The notes under the pieces: generated by a model
The model's database searches: none
What the model was told of the DNA's origin: nothing
The model's input: the letters and a program-made list of their open reading frames with translations, nothing else
In this document: positions 34,959 to 49,336 of the stretch, piece after piece
How positions within the stretch are numbered: the stretch's first letter is position 1
Layout: every line of letters starts with the position of its first letter
Assembly: GCA_023053545.1 (NCBI GenBank)
Contig: JAKZAN010000004.1
Location: 5,952,001 to 6,016,000 of the forward strand
From: Lepidurus packardi
Lineage: Eukaryota > Arthropoda > Branchiopoda > Notostraca > Triopsidae
Reading direction: 5' to 3'
Length of the DNA: 64,000 nt
Position numbers and translations under genes: made by a program

Positions 34959-37085
34959 TATAAAAAAATATTATTATTAAATTCAAGAAATATTAAAAAT
35001 TCAAGAAATTTTTGGGCCTCAATAAAATATCTACACTAAATAGTGTTTCACTTTGGAGGACTTTGGGTAGCTTACTACGCCACTGGAAGTAAAACCATTT
35101 GACTTTAATGACGCAATGATGCATAAATTAACGTCTTAAATCTAAAAAATTAGGTCTCGGGCACGAAACTTGGCGAGGAAATTAAGTAAGTAATAGTCAT
35201 ACCTCCTTTTAAACACTTCTGGTAACCCCTTTGTGAGATTTAATGTGAAATTGACAAAATATAGGAACACTGACTATGCACGTCCGTCCTCTCCAGCTTG
35301 CCGCTTGATACAAAGGATTCTCACGGCTTAAGGCTACGGTGCACGTAAGGCTCTTATGGGCGAATATCACAGGAAACGGCGTAGGTGATTCCACCAGAAC
35401 CATTAGAGATTTTTAAATAACTTTTTGACAGTAATGTAAGTGTTACTGATATCTACCACAAATTGAAGAGACTTTTCAAAAATCGTTCTTCTTAGATGTG
35501 CAAAACAGAAATGAAATTTTAAATTTATTTTTAAAAACAAATGTTAAAAATCGGGCTTCGATGTGCAGAAGATTATTTTTCAATTGAATTTTTAGAGGAA
35601 ACATAATTGAAATCTGGTTTTTAGTTTTGAGTAATCGCCTACGTTATTTCGCGAAATGTTTGTGTTGCCGGGACTGAGAAAGTCGGTCCAAAACCCTCAC
35701 GTGGGAAAACACCCGTGTTATCCTATTGTGAAACCTATACAGTGAAAACCGCTTAACACGGAAATCCTGTTAACACAAAATGGAATTCCGGTCCGGACAA
35801 ACGCTATGTAACTCCATTTTTATCTTTTAACATGAACTAGCCGGTCCCTTCGTGTTAAGTGGTTTTCGACAAAAAAAAAATACGCCTAGAAAACAAATTA
35901 GTTTCTTTTAACTCATTTACATCGTTTTTCTTGTTCACGTTGACATACTTAAAAGTTTAAAATGTGTTAAAAGTTTGCTATGATTTGTTAATAATCTTAC
36001 CTGCCATAATTGAAGGCACTATGTAATTACCACCTGGTTTGTAAGCGCACTTGAGCTGCATTGAACTGACCAACTTGCAAAACAGCTCACCATCACGAGC
36101 TGTCAAATTAAGCGTCTAAGAGGACTAGAAAATCCGGACTATAAACTACCCGTAAGCAAGATCTTTGCTATATAGTTCACTTTGAAGAAAGACAGTAGAC
36201 GTAAAATAGTTTATATTACGTAAATGTACCTTTATTTAGCACATAGATAACCTATGATAACGGAACAGGTCCGACCGACTGCCAAGGACAGCCATCTCGA
36301 ATGCATTATTGCCTAACGCGCGCCGAGACGACAATTTCTTTTCTGGGTATTAAAATAGCGGGATCATGTCCTGTACGAAGCTTTTTTAGACAGATTCTTC
36401 TGGTATGTAAACTCTGGAATACGCCTCATATTAAAAGACTGGAAGTCTAACTTAAGAGAACAGCTGGGGGGAAAATTCGATTACACGGGTACGCGGTACA
36501 GAAAAGGGCGCTGCGACACCCAGAACGGTCACACAAACTTACCACAATTCTGGTCAACTTTCGTTTTTCAAAGGAATAAGAAATGTAAGAAATCAAAAGC
36601 TACCAAGATTAAACCTCACAGAAATACCTCAACCCCAGACAAACTAAATACAAAACAAGTCATAAAAAGAAGCTTAAAAATTTTTAAGTTTAAAAAGAAG
36701 TCTAAAAATAATTGTGCTAATTTTTGAAAGGAGACTTCTGAATGGAGCAACGCTGGGAAGCAGCGATGTTACTAAATTAAAGTGACCGGTAACTTGCGGG
36801 ATATTTATTTCCGAAAGGATTTGAGCTGACCAACTGAGCCAGAAAAATGGGAAAAATGAAAACAAAGACGGAGAAACGGAAAACCAAGGATTTGCATCCG
36901 GACACTCACAGGATACGAAGCAAAGCTTAAATTTTTGGTCAGTGCCTGCCAAGACGCTAAACCCGTAACCCCCGAAACCAAAAAAATAAAAATAAATGAA
37001 ACTTAAAAGAAGGCCGACACGTCAGATTGGGAAAGGCTAAGAAAGCTTAGAATTCCTTTATGAAGGCGTCTGTATTCAGACCCTC
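34959..37085. other. Intergenic stretch
   Basis: No gene supported. It contains the short Tigger-like sequence at 35740-35870; the remaining sequence shows no recognisable coding. Confidence 0.4.
35740..35870. mobile_element. Decayed Tigger-like MITE
   Basis: Left end CAGTGAAAACCGCTTAACACG follows TA; the right end carries the inverted form CGTGTTAAGTGGTTTTCGACA. The repeats differ at a few bases and the right tip is worn, so no clear TA duplication remains there. Confidence 0.6.
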
Positions 37086-39790
37086 TCACATAACGGCGGC
37101 GAAATTGCTCAAGAAGATGTCAGAATCCAAAGGGAACACGTCGCAGTTCTCCGCATCCGAACAGGAAGTCATATCCGAGTGCGAATCCAGAGAGGTCAAC
37201 GAGGCTGCCGAAAGAGACGTCGTCATTCCCATACCGAGGTCCAAAGCTTCCAAACAAGCAGTTGCTTGTTGAAGTCCGCAGGATTTTGTCAGTAGTTCAG
37301 TCAAGCGAGCTTGCCTACCCCCCTCCACGAAGCGAGACTCGTGCATTGGGAATACTTCCTTTAAATACAACCTTCAAACAAAAAAAGACGATTAATCAAA
37401 TGTTAATATTTTGCTAATGTTTATATAAAGGCTCGAGATTTCTTACGAGGTATGTTTTTGTGCCACGACAACGACTTCAGGAACGGGGAAGCCATTGAAG
37501 CAGCCCGCCGCAGCTAAGGTGTACGCTCCCATATCTTCCCATACAAGCCAATCACCTACTTCCAAGAGTGGCAAGGAAATCTTTTCAGCAACTTGATCCA
37601 TGCTATCGCAAGTAGGTCCCCAGATGGAGGACACGAACTTGGGTGCATCAGCGGGTGGGGGTTCAAGGAATTGAGGGGTCACAATGGCGTGGTCATAGAG
37701 GAGGCAATTGAAAGATCCGTAAACTCCATCATTAATGTAGTAAAAGTACGATGGGTCAGCTTCATCATCAGTGGTAACGATCCGGCGGCCATAAACACGG
37801 GTCACCAATGTGAACGCAGAAGCCACGTAGTAACGGCCAGGTTCGGCAATCACATCGACGCCGCAGTTTTCCGGGAAATGAACGTCCAAGGCAGTATTGA
37901 TATAAGAGGCCGTCTATGTGAACGTAAAAAAGGGTAAAAAGAAACAACAAATAAGTAAAACGAACACTTTTAGTATCAAAAGAATGAATTGAGCCACAAT
38001 GTACTGCAAGTGGTCGATCTTGTCAAAAAATGGCACTGTTGTTATACTCGTATTATGAGAATTATGCAACTTGAAGAAAAACTTCAAACGAAAATCTGAA
38101 AATAAATTTAAAGATATAATTAAAAAAAAAATTTTTTGCAAGAATATCTTAATTAAAGTATATTTGAAACGCTGTTTCGAAGATTTAGATAAACTTGTTC
38201 AAGTGTTAAAAAATTGTAAATAAATCATATTTGACCCAGCGTTTTAAGATATCTTAAAATAAAGAGTTTTTCAATTATATCGTTAAATCCCTTTTGTTTT
38301 TTGTTAAAGTTGCATAATTCTTATGACAGGGCTATGACACCAGTGCCATCTTTTGACAAAAAAACTTTTGCAATATACCGTGGCCTTTACGGTTAAAAGC
38401 TAACCTCGGTGATAGAAGAACCTTTGTTGCCTGGGTAGCCACCTCCCAAATCCAGCAAGTTCATATGGAAGCCCAATTCAGTGCCCAGATCGAAGAGCGA
38501 GCGTGCAGTCAAGACGCAGCGACGGAAAACGTCCGGCTCCTCGCATCCAGAGCCTACGTGGAAGCTGACGCCGATCAGATCCAAATTGAGCTCTCTGGCC
38601 AGTTGCATGAGCCTAGGTGCATCTTTGGGAAAAGCCCCGAACTTGAGTCCCAAAGGACATTGGGCTTTCTTGGCATCGCAGCGGACGCGGAGGACGAGAC
38701 GGGCATTGGGATGTGCTTCTTTAACTTTGTAGAGTTCCGTTTCGTTATCAAAGGTCATCGTGCGGACGCCTACTTGAGCTGCATAGCGTATATGAGCCAT
38801 TTGCTTGGCAGGGTTAGCAAAAATGATGCGTTCCGGATCCACCCCCATGGCCAGAACTTTGTCAATTTCCGCCTGTAAATTTATCATGCAAAAAACCAAG
38901 ACATTGAAATGAGTAAAATCTTTCCTCCCGAGAGTACTTAAAAAAGTTAAAAAAGGTGATGGTGAGACGAAACACCTGAACAAACCCATTAAGCCCACTA
39001 CGTGTGCACACAAGATGGAAGAGTCCACTCTTAATGGGGTAGCTGCTCATATAGGTTGCATATCCCTGTCCCTTTTTGCCCGTCCCGTCCCGTTCCCCGC
39101 GAGGTTGACACAGCTCTCTCACAAGACTGGCCTCAAATAAGGGAGCAGACTCGCACAGTGGGCGTGTTCTCTGAGTTGCAAAAGCCATCTACGTACGGAC
39201 CACCGGGCAGCTCAGCTTCCTCTCTCATCAAAATCATTGGAACACGTTTGGAATGGGCAAGAAGAAAGCCTTCATACGTGGGGGTTGGTTGGTAGCAAAC
39301 ACCCCTGCATGGCATATAGAGGTCTATTGTAGGCCAAAACAATTGGCAGGCCAGAAACAAAGCACACAAACGTTAAACGTCGCCCAGTTGGAAAAAAGAA
39401 ACTGCGCAAACGCTACTTGCCGTCTTTTGGATTCTTTTTTTTTAAGATTAGAAAAGAAAAGGCAATGCTTTACCTTAGAAGCACAATCGAAGTTGGCACC
39501 TAGGCTGTTCAGGACTTCCAAAATAAGATGGTAATCGTTACATTTCACGGCTAGAAACAAACGCCTCAGATTAGACCATGTTTAAAATTTAAAACACACT
39601 TACCATAAAATGGTTGGACACGAGGGAGTTGGAGCTTCCAATCTTTATGTTTGCGGACGATATCTCCTACGTCAAGGACGTAGAAAGCTTCTTCTTGCAT
39701 CCCAGATTGAGCCACATCTTGAATGACTGTCTTCACATCGCAGTCAGCCTCCAGGACGTGAATGGTATCAGGGCGTAGTTGCGGTTTCAT
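37086..39790 (-). CDS. ODC1: Ornithine decarboxylase
   Basis: Five phase-consistent exons: 39790-39604, 39550-39474, 38872-38405, 37913-37447, 37371-37086; 494 residues (human 461). It makes putrescine from ornithine, the first step of polyamine synthesis, as a PLP-dependent cytosolic homodimer. Seen: PLP lysine in FYAVKCN; FDCASK; RIIFANP; SFHVGSG; glycine loop [27 protein letters not shown]; catalytic Cys-Asp in WGPTCDS; GAYT. All key residues are present, so it is the enzyme and not an antizyme inhibitor. The last exon adds about 95 residues with a Ser/Asp-rich end ([20 protein letters not shown]) that looks like a degradation (PEST) tail. If its splice (donor at 37446) were not used, the protein would end at once (HTS-stop). 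Confidence 0.95.
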
Positions 39791-42700
39791 GGCGGAAATG
39801 TTGTGTGTATTGACGAACGTAAACGTAAGCAAGCACACAACCAACGGAGTAGTTGATTGAGTGACGGGAATCACCAGGCAATAGCGCAAAGTCGGGATTC
39901 AAAGCTGTCCAGGCAGTCGGTAGCAGTTAACAAGAGAAATGTCAGGCGGATGGGCACGGACCGGGCCAAGGTGGTTCCCGATTTAATTCAATTCGCCAAT
40001 TTGGTTTGGCAAAGCGGAAGCCTATATGGCTTCTGCTTTTATGCCCCGAGCTGCAACCCTGTTAAGAAAAGAATATACAAAAATAAATATACAATTCCTA
40101 CGGGTTGAAGGTGCTTATCAATAATCAATAAGAAATCCGCCAGCCCGTTCAAGATACGACCCATATGAAGGCCAAGCACAGGGCCAAGGCCTTGTTGGAA
40201 GCCTTATTCCAGTTTCTGGATGCTTACGTGATGTTACGTTCCTAGTACCCGACGACCGGTTCGCTCTCTTATATTCCCATCTTTCCTTTCCCTTGTCCTG
40301 GAGTCGAACTACTCCCCCTACTCTAAAGCACCATGTAAGGACTGTCTGTCTGTCTTAAGTCTGGCAATCTTGAGACACAAATGTTGCTTAGGCGGGCTAA
40401 AAGTTAGCTTAGCTCCAGGTCATGGAGGTCAAGATAGCAAACTACAAGCGTATCTTGCAGGTCATCGTACGATTGGCTCGCTTTCGCATAAGCAAAAGCC
40501 CCCGGTGTCTGGAATAAGTGACTACAGCCCAAATTTTGCCTGTGCCACCTTTGGGCATTCCATTATATGATCCCAAAACCCCGTTAGCATGGTGTCAAAA
40601 TCACGTTGTGGCTGAATGACCGGACAACTAGTTCCCAACGATTCACGCAGCCTTGCGTAACGTTTTACACAGGCAACAGAGTGCGGTATAGGCGCGATAC
40701 AGCCCAGACCAGATCAATAACAATATGAGGAGTATATCCCTGTATCTTATGCCGGCAATCGCCATGCTGTTTTGATCGGCTTGTGTCCTTGGCTCCTACT
40801 ATCCGGTCACAATTGCCGCAAAGCGCAGCTGTGAATGAATCTCAAGTCCAAAAAAAATTTACTGCTAGCCAGCTGACTCAAATTTGCAACCAACTTCTGC
40901 TTCCGAAACCCCCATCTCTACAATTTAGCGCGAGCCATAACTTCTACGGAGATTGTAATGAGGTCAGTCCCCGAATTTCTGGCCTAGATACGCTAAGATG
41001 AAAGACAAAATCGCATATCTCCCGAGTTATCGCTACTTACGCAACCAAATTTGCTATATTTGAAGTTGATAAGAAGCGCTCGAAATTTTTTTTTTTTATA
41101 AACGAATATGCTATTTGAACTGGTTTGGAATGCTAACAACTTTTTTGAACTGCAAAACTGGGAGAAATAACGTCTCGAATCCAGAGTCCGAAAGTAGCTT
41201 ACAATGCCTGTACCACTCCTAAATAGAATTCGCGCATGGCAGAGCTGCGATACTGGGTATCAGCCAGCTATCGATTACAGACATTTTTTTTTTATTAATT
41301 CGATACTTAGAAAGATAACAGAACCCTGGTCTCGCTCTACGCTAACCGGTACGATCCGGATTCGCCTAACATGACAGGCATGGTAACCGAGAGGATCCCC
41401 TCCCTGAACATGAGCAAGAAACATGGCGACCTGGCAGGTTTTACGAATTTAATCAAAAATAAAAATTATTGAAGTCGATCCCAGGAATTCTTGTCAATCA
41501 GTAAAAAGATGACGTCAAAACTTACCCTAGTAGGTGCGCACCCCGGCTTAATCTTCTTCCGCGGAATTCTCAAAATTTTCTACACCAAAAACCACGTACA
41601 TACGTCAACGGCACGGGGGAGGGGGAAGGGCGAAAGAGTGCTGTTACACTAGCAGCGGAGCTGAGCACACCATTCGCTGCGGAACGGAGAAATGTGGATG
41701 TCGAAAAAGCATGCTTTCGTTTTATAGTCACGAAAGCCTAGACTCGTAAGTGGGAGGAGCTAAACTTCCCGCCGGCGGAGCAGTAAGCTACAAGCTCCGC
41801 CTACTCCTAAAATACTTTCCCGTCTTTCCGGACTAGAGAAACCCAAACGCTGAAATAATCTGGAAATGGCAGATAATATCCAATTTCGTTGGGGAATTTT
41901 GTTAATTAGAAGTTTAAAATATGAGCGAACTTCCTCGGCTCGAATTCCTATATTGTAACCCATATCTAACGAATTACGTCCTATTTATTCAGTTTCAAGT
42001 CCATTATCGTTGACAGAAAAACGCCTGTAATATGCCCCCATGATTTAGACGAAGCAGGAAAAAAGGTCCACAAATGATTTACAATCATTCTTCATCCGAA
42101 AAGGAGACACGTCACAAATGAAAGTGTTAACATAATTGATTTATAATAATTATTGTCATTTATTGTTTTTCATCAAGAGAAATTAAAGCAACTCATTTTC
42201 GTCTGGTGTTAATCAAACTTGAAGCTTACATATGAATCTCATTAGCATAGATAATTGCAAACTTAAGATGACATAGCATTTGTTACTGGAGCCGTTACGA
42301 AGCGATGGTGCAACAACACCCATGACCCATAACAATGCTTTTGCGCAAGACTTGACTGCAAATCACACGAAACGGAAATCACGTGCATCCTCGGAAAGCG
42401 GACGCCTCTAAGCGTGTAAAAAATGGCGCTGGTGATACTTGTTATATGATAATAGGGATGCACAAGCTGTCCACTGTTTCTCCGCCTTAACTGTTTTGTT
42501 TTTCAGTCAAAAATTAGCTGGTTTAAACCAGACTTTTCGTAAAGCCTGTCGCAACCCAAACGCCAGAAAAACAAGAACAATAGCCATTGTTGCGAGCGCG
42601 ATACATTCGTATCGTACTCCTGCCCCCCCCCCCCCCCCCCCCCCCCCTCGAGAAGTGGCCTGCCCACATGACCGATTTCTAAACTGTGTGCTTAGGGTCC

Positions 42701-44150
42701 ATTTTGTCATCGGAACTCAAATGGGAAAAAGCTGCGAGGCGATACTATGCAAAACTGGTTCCCTCTGGATCCTAACAATTCAAAGACCCGTAAAACTGTT
42801 CTCCAATATAGCGTTGAAGAAGAGCAAAAGGGAGCAAAAAGGGACTTCTGGACTTTTCCCAAGCCTCGACAAAAATTTCGCTATCGCCGGTTACCACAGC
42901 AACCAAACTGTAGGCTGACGACTTCTCGAGGGAACACGTCGTTGACCTTTTCTTTAATTTCTTCGCTTGATAGATTTTCGCCTCCTAAACCTCCATGTTT
43001 GCCTTTGGTCTTAAGCCCATTGCAGATTTCATAATTGCTGTGCTTTGTGAATCTATCACGATTTTTCTCGAGTAAATATCTGACTTACGTGAAGCCAATC
43101 ACCACTAAAAAGAATAAAGGCTTTTGTTTAAATCCCTGCCACTTGACAGGGTTTTTAAGCTAGCTTTTTAAACATCCTGAAGGTTCAAAATCCAAAACAG
43201 ACAGAAAAAGAATAAGATGGTGAAAGATAAGAATACAGACTCTAAACTCCAGACACTGTAAAAAGAGATGTAGGTGAAGGACAATAGCTGGTTATGGAAG
43301 GATTATAGAGATGTAACAGTAATGCACTTGGCCTCAGAGCAGTTATCCCTTTTTTTTAAAAAAAAGGAAAATTTCAAGGTCCGACCGTTTGCCGTAAAGT
43401 GATAGGTTTGAAACGATCTGGAAGTATCTCTTTCACCTGACAGGTAGCCCAAATGGACAAAGGTTGCTTTCTATTCAGGCTAGCTAAAACTGGCTACAAA
43501 ACGCATCGATTTCCACGAAACGATCGTATACATACAAAAAGCCATGTCTGCAGTTGACAGAAATTTTTATCAAGGGTACAAGGTTGACAAGACGTATTCA
43601 CGGTTTCCCTGGTAAATTCCAAAGGGAATATGCACAGAGCAAAGTAACGTCGTCGGACGTTTGTCGGCCAAAAAACGTGTATTGCAACAGTACAGTAATG
43701 ACAAACTCGTGTCCTTTCGAAGCAAGTTAGGCCATAGGACGACACATTCGTTGGACAGCATAGAAAGGGAAAAAAATCCGTTATAAATACAGGAAAAGGC
43801 TAAAAGATTTGCCCAAACTCCATACTGCCCGTGGTATATGAACTCAGTCCGCTCCTTCCGTTCCTGTCGTTCATTGCGGTGTAGTTTTCGCACAAAATAA
43901 TTTCATACAACGAAAAAGTTGGAAGAATGGACCAAAAAATAAGATGGTTTAAAACACTGGCAATTTGTACAAAAGCCTTCTGCTAAACGCTAAATAACTC
44001 TCCTGTCTTTCTCGCTCAGATTTTCCATCATCCAGTTTACACTTGCCTCATCTGGAATGATAAGACAGATCGCAGTTTTTCTACACAGACGACCTTAAAA
44101 AACGTAACGTGAAAAGCTCGCATAAGTTTGTTCCTCAACGCCTCTCCCCT
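39791..44150. other. Long intergenic stretch
   Basis: 5' flank of the ODC gene and 3' flank of the SMAP gene. It contains a run of 25 C (42623-42647). Frames at 40783-41001 (+) and 41760-41963 (-) look mildly protein-like but match no family known to me. No gene is supported. Confidence 0.4.
42623..42647. repeat. Homopolymer C tract (25)
   Basis: Uninterrupted C run followed by a CTCGAG site. Confidence 0.9.
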
Positions 44151-46183
<2,033 letters not shown>

Positions 46184-46632
46184 TTTTGTAGATTTGGCTT
46201 ACTGCACAAATTGTTATCGCCAAAGAGTAGATGACAGCAGCGTACGGTGTACTGCAGTAGTTGATAACTTTTGTCAGAAGAAGACGCTGATGTCATACCC
46301 ATTCTCAATGTAATTTCTTACATTTTTAAAAAAGAAACAGAAAGAGATATATTTGAAAAATTATTTTTCCAAAAATATCTTTATTATTTATTTTTCCAAA
46401 AAACGACAAATCTACTTCATCTCCTGCTTAAGGTTTTGATAATGATTTATTTTAAAATGTTGAAAAATTTGTGAAACAGATTTTAAAAATGAAAATCAAC
46501 AGGTAAATGGATTTATACATCCCACGATTTACTGTCACAATACAATTTTATTGCATAGAGAATGAGAGTGTTCGAATCAAAATTTGCCATAAAGGGTTCC
46601 AGCATATCGTGGCCATATACCTCTCCCATATA

Positions 46633-46684
46633 CCCATATACCTTTGTTCGGTATAGGCTCCCATATACCTTTGTTCGGTATAGG
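46633..46684. repeat. 27-bp tandem duplication
   Basis: CCCATATACCTTTGTTCGGT... occurs at 46633 and again at 46660, identical over 25 bases. Confidence 0.85.
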
Positions 46685-47065
46685 CGAATAGCATGGGGAG
46701 TTTCAGAAAAACTTTTTGAGAAAACCAGTGCATTTAGTGAAAATATTACTAGTTTAAAAAAGTTCTTATATATTAAAGCTATGTCTAAGTATAAGAATAA
46801 GAATTAATGAGATATTTGGAAACTTTCTGTGAGCATTTCCCATAGCGGCAACCGCGACGGAAGCCATATCGAGAAGCCATCCATCACAAAAAAGAATTGT
46901 GGCAGAATTTTAGGCGGCTCTTTATAAGTCATAAGCTCAAGCGTCAGAATGTTGTCTGTTCTTTATAAGAGTATTTTAGCACACAATAAGCACAATCTGT
47001 CTTTCACGCATCAGATTATGTCTTAAGAATGTAGAATGACATAATCGTTGGAATAAGTTTAGAAT

Positions 47066-47095
47066 GTTAAAGAACTTGTTAAAAAGTTCTTTAAC
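47066..47095. repeat. 12-bp hairpin
   Basis: GTTAAAGAACTT, six-base loop, then its perfect complement. A related half (TTAGTTAAAGAACTT) follows 20 bases downstream. Confidence 0.7.
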
Positions 47096-49336
47096 TTGGG
47101 ATGTTAAAAGACTTAGTTAAAGAACTTGATTTAAAAGGACCAATTTCATCGTACAGGCTGGTAGCTCCATTCTCGTAACCCAATGGATTAATTCTGAATA
47201 TTCCCTTAGAAATAGGAGTCTGTTAGACTATAAATCGGTTTAATATATGTTGTGATCATGTATTTACCATATTATGCATAACCTAAGACTTTACAGAAAA
47301 CCAGTGGCTTGTCGCCAGCGTGAAGTTCTTTTTATTAAAATAGTATCACCCAGGGGTTCAGCCTGGAAAACCTTCGTTGTTTTCTGGTTCTGGGCAATCT
47401 ATGCGTATGTATAAGATCTGCTGTAATTCCTTTATGCGAGCCACAGAGCGTCGATTTGTTACTTATGGGGTATCTATTACTGACGCCTTAACGCTAAAGT
47501 GTGTGTCGCCTATAGAGGGTATGCTTAGTTATACATATGACAATTTCTTTAAAACAGTACTTTGCGAGTAAAGCCCAACCACCCGCACACCAAGTTTCCG
47601 CTCTAAGCCTATGCGTATCCAGCGAATTTTTCCTACTGGCTGCAATTCAAAGCAAGGAGAGATGGAATTGTCTACTATTAAAGACACGTTTTGGGATATT
47701 GCCCGAACTTGGGTAGACTGTTATCGTTTCTCTTTGATAGATGAAATTAGGCACTTTCAAACATAAAAAACATGTGTTCTTAATAGGAAAAGGGGAAGAT
47801 AGATGAAAAATTTTTGGCGCATTACAGACCAGCAAAAACTTACAACATATGGAAGTTAATCCTGTCCATGATCCATTACGGGGACATGTTCTTATCCTCT
47901 GACATTATTTTTAAACAACTAAAATGGTGTTTGACATGCGTAGGTGACAGTCTGGTTCTCGGAGTCAATTACTTCTTCTGGGAAAATGCTTCCATTAGAT
48001 GGTTTCCCAGGGAATCCACATTTCATAATCCTTTTATTTTTATAAGAAAAAGTCGTTAAATATGGAAGAAATGGAATATCGGAGCTTTTAATACGTACTC
48101 AAAGTTCCGTGGGCAAACAAGTACGTGCAGTATGACATCAAAGAACAGAGTGGTCTGTATAGACATTTCACGGTGAAGCACTCTCCTACGTAAAAGTGCG
48201 CAATTTTCGTTTTTTTACAAAAATTTCTTAACAGTAATGAAGGTAATATCAATATGGAAGTCATAAGAGTTTTATTTTTTTTAGTTTTCTTTCACTAGTT
48301 TGAAAAATGGCAAATAACTTTTAACATACGCGGGAAAAAAGGCAAAATTGGGAATTGGCAAACTGAAGCCCAAAACATGATTTCAATGTACTGTACTTAG
48401 ACTTGGATATTTTTTTATATAGAACCTCTCCTGTCCACTTTTAAAAAAATTAAATATTGCGAAAATTCAGCTAAAAGAGTAAGAGCCACGTTCCGAGCGC
48501 AAGCGCTATGTAAAACTTGTTTATATGATAATCATACAATCAACCTATTTCTCAAGAAATATCGTTGCTTGAGACATCTGTATGTGTGTGAATGTGGCTG
48601 ACAAGTTATGCAACAAGCGGGAGATCGTCTTTCTGTGTTAGAGAATTCGATTGGTTATTAACTAAAACCACATCAAAACCTTCCAATTGGAACGTGCCGA
48701 TCAGGAATCTATGAGATTCTCGGGCTCAATGAGCTTGCATGAGTTCATGGCCTCCGTACTCAGCCTCCAGACCAGTACGTGAGCTTGTATGAATGATCAC
48801 AAAAGTAAAAGAATTTTTGTAATATGAAGAGACTAAAGGGGGAGTAAATTTTCAAAATGAAAATGTACGTGCTACAGAACAGACCAAAATGCATATTCTG
48901 GCTAAAGAATAAATAGACACTGCCCTTTCCCCCCAGCTTGACATCCTGCCGGGCCGAGACCCGCGCCTGAGAGTCCTTGTGGCAAGTTTCGATTAGGTTA
49001 GGTTAATTTTTTTTAAATACAGATAAGTAATTTAGTATACTATTTGTCATTTAGATGCACTTAAAACAAATAAAACACTCTTTTGATATCTGGCTACGTC
49101 ATATGGTCATAAAACACTAAATAAAACACATAAAACACCATTTTTGCTCTGTCAATAAAGTACGAAACGGCCGTTTTCGTCAGCCAATGAATGAGCTGTT
49201 TCGCGACCCATCTTGCGTTTTACTATTTTGTATTTTAGCCACACCCCTTTTCTTTACTTGTTTGCAAGTTCCATTTCAAAATGAACAAAGTTTATTCAAA
49301 GCGAGTGTGTTTTACATAGTTATATAGCGAGAAAGA

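Larger units (their letters stand above)
46184..49336. other. Intergenic stretch with short repeats
   Basis: No gene supported. Features are a 27-bp tandem duplication (46633-46684), a 12-bp perfect hairpin (47066-47095), and ATAAAACAC repeats at about 49068-49140. Confidence 0.4.

Noticed and set aside
38465-38878. 137-codon frame (+)
   Set aside because: Antisense of the main ODC exon.
48990-49010. TTAGG telomere-like repeat
   Set aside because: Only two to three imperfect units; arthropod telomeric repeat match is by chance at this length.
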